Shown here: in pieces, positions 61,464 through 64,000 of the stretch
Layout of the letters: each line of letters opens with the position of its first letter
How positions within the stretch are numbered: the first letter of the stretch is position 1
Assembly (NCBI RefSeq): GCF_000220395.1
Contig: NW_004086180.1
Location: 1-64,000 of the forward strand
Source: Ichthyophthirius multifiliis
Lineage: Eukaryota > Ciliophora > Oligohymenophorea > Hymenostomatida
Length of the DNA: 64,000 nucleotides
Reading direction: 5' to 3'
The notes under the pieces: model-generated
Told to the model about the DNA's origin: nothing
Seen by the model: the letters and a program-made list of their open reading frames with translations, nothing else
The model's database searches: none
Translations under genes and position numbers: made by a program

Positions 61464-61777
61464 TCATAGCATGCGGGTAAGTTATTTCAGTCTAACAAAA
61501 GCCTATTATGGCATATCACAAATGATAAAATAATTCATCTCAAATGTAAATTATTAATAATAATAATAAGCAAATATAAACAGAAGACCTTTTATGTTTG
61601 GAGTAGTTTAAAATGGCCTTCGTTATTATGTGAATGTAAAAGCGTGAATTCCACACAAAAACCTTTAATTTCAAATTACTGTATAAACTGACAATAGTAG
61701 TCCTTATAGTTTTTTAAAATGGAATATTCGAATCTTTTAAATTTTGATTCATTAAAGAAAGGTCTTCTAAATGTCAT
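61464..61777 (-). CDS. Short hypothetical protein
   Basis: MTFRRPFFNESKFKRFEYSI followed by LKNYKDYYCQFIQQFEIKGF, CVEFTLLHSHNNEGHFKLLQ and, after a probable intron of about 90 nt (GTCTTCTG...CATAATAG), KAFVRLKQLTRML before TGA. The sequence is richer in G/C and codon variety than its surroundings, which argues for real coding. It is about 75 residues, basic and aromatic, without membrane span or motif I can name. It may be the 3' part of a longer gene, since the sequence upstream on the same strand (to about 61950) also has raised complexity. Confidence 0.5.
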
Positions 61778-62334
61778 AATTCATGTGATTATGAAAAAAG
61801 AAATAGGTGATAATAATATTTTTACATAATGTATAGACTAGAATTTGGTTATATATCATAGATAAAAGATTTTGCGACTGTAATTTTAAATTAGGTTATT
61901 TTTAATAACCTTCAAATTCATTTTGATGTGATAAAATTAATGGAGATTTAGATATTTACAAGTTAATTGTTAGTTGTGGATTTTTTTTTTTTTTTTTAAA
62001 TTAATTTTTTTGTTTTTTTTTTATGTAAAAATGTTAATTTAAAAAATGTTTTTATATTTTGAAAACTAAGTATTTTTATATGAAAATTTAGATGTTTTTG
62101 GCATTTTTTTTTCATGCAGAACTAAAAATAGTATGACTTTATTAATTAAAAAATATTTGTAAATTAATGTAAAAAATATTAAAGTTACATATATAATTTA
62201 TATAGAAAGGATAAATTAAATAAAATAATGATAATTTAATTTATAGTTTTTTTACAAAAAAAATAATATGTTGATTTTTATTAATAAATTATATATAAAA
62301 AAATAGAAAAAATTAAATAAAAATAAAAAAGAAA
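61778..62334. other. Intergenic spacer
   Basis: The part up to about 61950 may hold an extra 5' exon of the minus-strand gene. The rest is A/T with a long T run near 61981-61998. No other feature seen. Confidence 0.5.
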
Positions 62335-62572
62335 ATGGCTGGTGTATATGATGAAATTGAAATTGAAGATATGGATTTTGATGAAGAAACAGGAGTTTTC
62401 ACATATCCTTGTCCTTGTGGTGATAGATTTGTTATAACTTTAGTAAATCTAAAAATTATTAAAATTAAATAGATAAAAATTAATTGTATTTAATAGGAAA
62501 TGATAAAAAATAATAATGATATAGGCACTTGTCCAAGCTGTTCTTTGACAATAAGAGTTATTTATGATGAAG

Positions 62573-62614
<42 letters not shown>

Positions 62615-62702
62615 TATTTATATATATATATATATTTAATGGTTTTTTAATTTTAATTAATAGAATTAATATAAAGAATATGAAAAGTTATTAATAAGTT
62701 GA
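62335..62702 (+). CDS. DPH3: Diphthamide biosynthesis protein 3 (CSL zinc finger)
   Basis: A small zinc/iron protein that passes electrons to DPH1/DPH2 in making diphthamide on elongation factor 2, and that also serves Elongator in tRNA wobble-uridine modification. The protein begins MAGVYDEIEIEDMDFDEETG, then VFTYPCPCGDRFVITL with the first Cys pair, and IGTCPSCSLTIRVIYDE with the second, so all four metal ligands (CPCG ... CPSC) are present. Two introns, 62443-62496 (54 nt) and 62572-62663 (92 nt, mostly TA repeat), give a protein of about 73 residues ending NQYKEYEKLLIS before TGA. Length and order match the family. Confidence 0.95.
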
Positions 62703-63340
62703 AAACAAACAAAAAATCATTAAACACATATTTAATTAATGAAATATAAAAAATAATAGCAAAGTATTTTTGTTGCCAAATTATCATGTATATAAATTGT
62801 TTATAAGTTTATTTTTAAATGGTTTTTTTTCTTTTTGATTTATAAATATAAATTAATTTAATTCTTATTATTTTTATACTTTTAAAATTATCATAATGCA
62901 TTAAAGTATGAGTAAATAAATAATATAACAAAAAGCTTAAAAAAATAAACATATTTTATATTATTTTAGTTTTAAAATAAAAATGTTTATATAATTTATA
63001 TTAATAAAACTTTGAATTATTTACATTTCAATTTAAATCTCATATATATAATGAAATTATAATTTTAAATATATATATATTTTGTTGATATAATATTAAT
63101 TTTATCAATAATAAATAGTAATTTATTACCATTATAAAATATAAAATATTTTTTAAAAAAATAATTAAATATACAAAAATACATTTCTTTAGATTGTAAA
63201 AAAATATATATATAAATAAATAAATACAACCATTAAAAATTAAATTTTAAACAATAAAGAAAAAATAAATTTTAATTTAACAGTATAATACAATAATTAA
63301 AAAAACATTATTTACCAAAAATTTTAAATAAGTAAAAAAA
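62703..63340. other. Intergenic spacer
   Basis: A/T spacer between same-strand genes; no feature recognised. Confidence 0.6.
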
Positions 63341-63812
63341 ATGGAAAGTTTAATTTATTAAAAACGAATAATATTACCAAATTTTAAATTTTAAGATGTT
63401 CAAATACGTTTAAAAAAATAAGAATAAAACATTTCTTTTTTCCTTTGACATCCATTAATAATATTAAAGATAAAAACTAAACAAATTTTCATAATAGAAA
63501 TGCATCGTATTCCACAAATAATAATTTGACATAAATTGAAAGCCAAAAATAGAAATTTATACTACCAAAATTAGGTGATTACACATAATTTTTTTAAAAA
63601 ATAGATGAAAAACAAATAAGATAATAAGAAAAAAATTAAAAATAAAAAAAAATTCAAAAAATTTAAAGAAATTAACACGAATAAAAACTTTCATTATAAT
63701 TATATAAATTAAATGAAGGTTGTAAATAAAGTGAAAAATTAGAAGAAATAATAAAAGAGTTTTTAAATTTTTGCGAAAATTCTAAGTATAAGAAAAAATA
63801 AAATAAAAATTA

Positions 63813-63874
<62 letters not shown>

Positions 63875-64000
63875 TATTATTATAATAAGAGATTGATATT
63901 TATAATAGTACCTAAATTTAATAAGATAAACTAATTTTATCATAATATGTTTAATAAATAGTCAATTTTATTAATAGTGAATTAAATAATTCCTTTTAAA
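63341..64000 (+). CDS. Truncated Q-rich hypothetical protein (runs off window)
   Basis: An open frame of 220 codons from MESLIYQKRIILPNFKFQDV to the window end. The first part is basic (QIRLKKQEQNISFFPLTSIN). The middle is a likely coiled coil (DEKQIRQQEKNQKQKKIQKI; KLEEIIKEFLNFCENSKYKK). A Gln run coded by a (TAA)n tract (63816-63872) is followed by EIDIYNSTQIQQDKLILSQY. No intron is needed so far. The family is unknown. The 3' end lies beyond the window. Confidence 0.7.

Overview
The window is the left end of a linear chromosome from a ciliate macronuclear genome. It opens with C4A2 telomeric repeats (GGGGTT on the other strand). The DNA is extremely AT-rich, and long reading frames appear only when TAA and TAG are read as glutamine with TGA as the sole stop. 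Introns are tiny (about 28-95 nt, GT...AG, nearly pure A/T). These traits fit an oligohymenophorean ciliate; the extreme AT content makes Ichthyophthirius multifiliis or a close relative my best guess, but the species is inferred. All gene calls below use the ciliate code. Splice sites were placed by eye, so gene spans are more reliable than exon edges.

Layout. 1-107: telomere. 1.3-6.5 kb: three minus-strand genes (membrane-anchored coiled-coil protein, second coiled-coil protein, CFAP119/CCDC189-like protein). 7.2-12.4 kb: giant coiled-coil gene. 12.8-15.6 kb: ABCB-type half transporter with a long acidic N-terminus (minus). 17.6-20.4 kb: pseudokinase joined to MORN repeats. 20.6-21.6 kb: secreted papain-family protease. 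21.9-25.0 kb: conserved hypothetical and coiled-coil protein (minus). 25.4-28.6 kb: phosphoinositide phospholipase C. 29.0-31.0 kb: LRR protein. 31.1-32.0 kb: non-coding region with a diverged tandem repeat. 32.4-33.4 kb: hypothetical protein. 33.5-34.7 kb: weak or decayed minus-strand gene. 35.8-40.6 kb: C2/DUF1765-like protein. 40.9-42.5 kb: membrane protein. 42.8-43.9 kb: NAD(P)HX dehydratase. 45.1-47.0 kb: EamA/DMT-like transporter. 47.2-47.6 kb: thioredoxin. 48.5-52.2 kb: voltage-sensor/receptor-type nucleotide cyclase. 52.5-53.1 kb: HMG-box protein. 53.5-55.0 kb: hypothetical. 55.5-56.4 kb: decayed histidine kinase. 56.8-59.5 kb: membrane histidine-kinase relative that lacks key residues. 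59.8-60.5 and 61.5-61.8 kb: small hypotheticals. 62.3-62.7 kb: DPH3. 63.3 kb to the end: truncated Q-rich gene.

These are unlinked housekeeping, ciliary and signalling genes; there is no operon logic. Signalling is well represented (PLC, cyclase, pseudokinase, histidine-kinase relatives). A striking artefact or biological feature is that nine reading frames break at A or T runs and each is restored by exactly one extra base. I found no convincing tRNA, rRNA, CRISPR or transposon. I saw no clearly novel multi-gene system. The most interesting items are the MORN pseudokinase, the voltage-sensor cyclase and the pair of degenerating histidine kinases.
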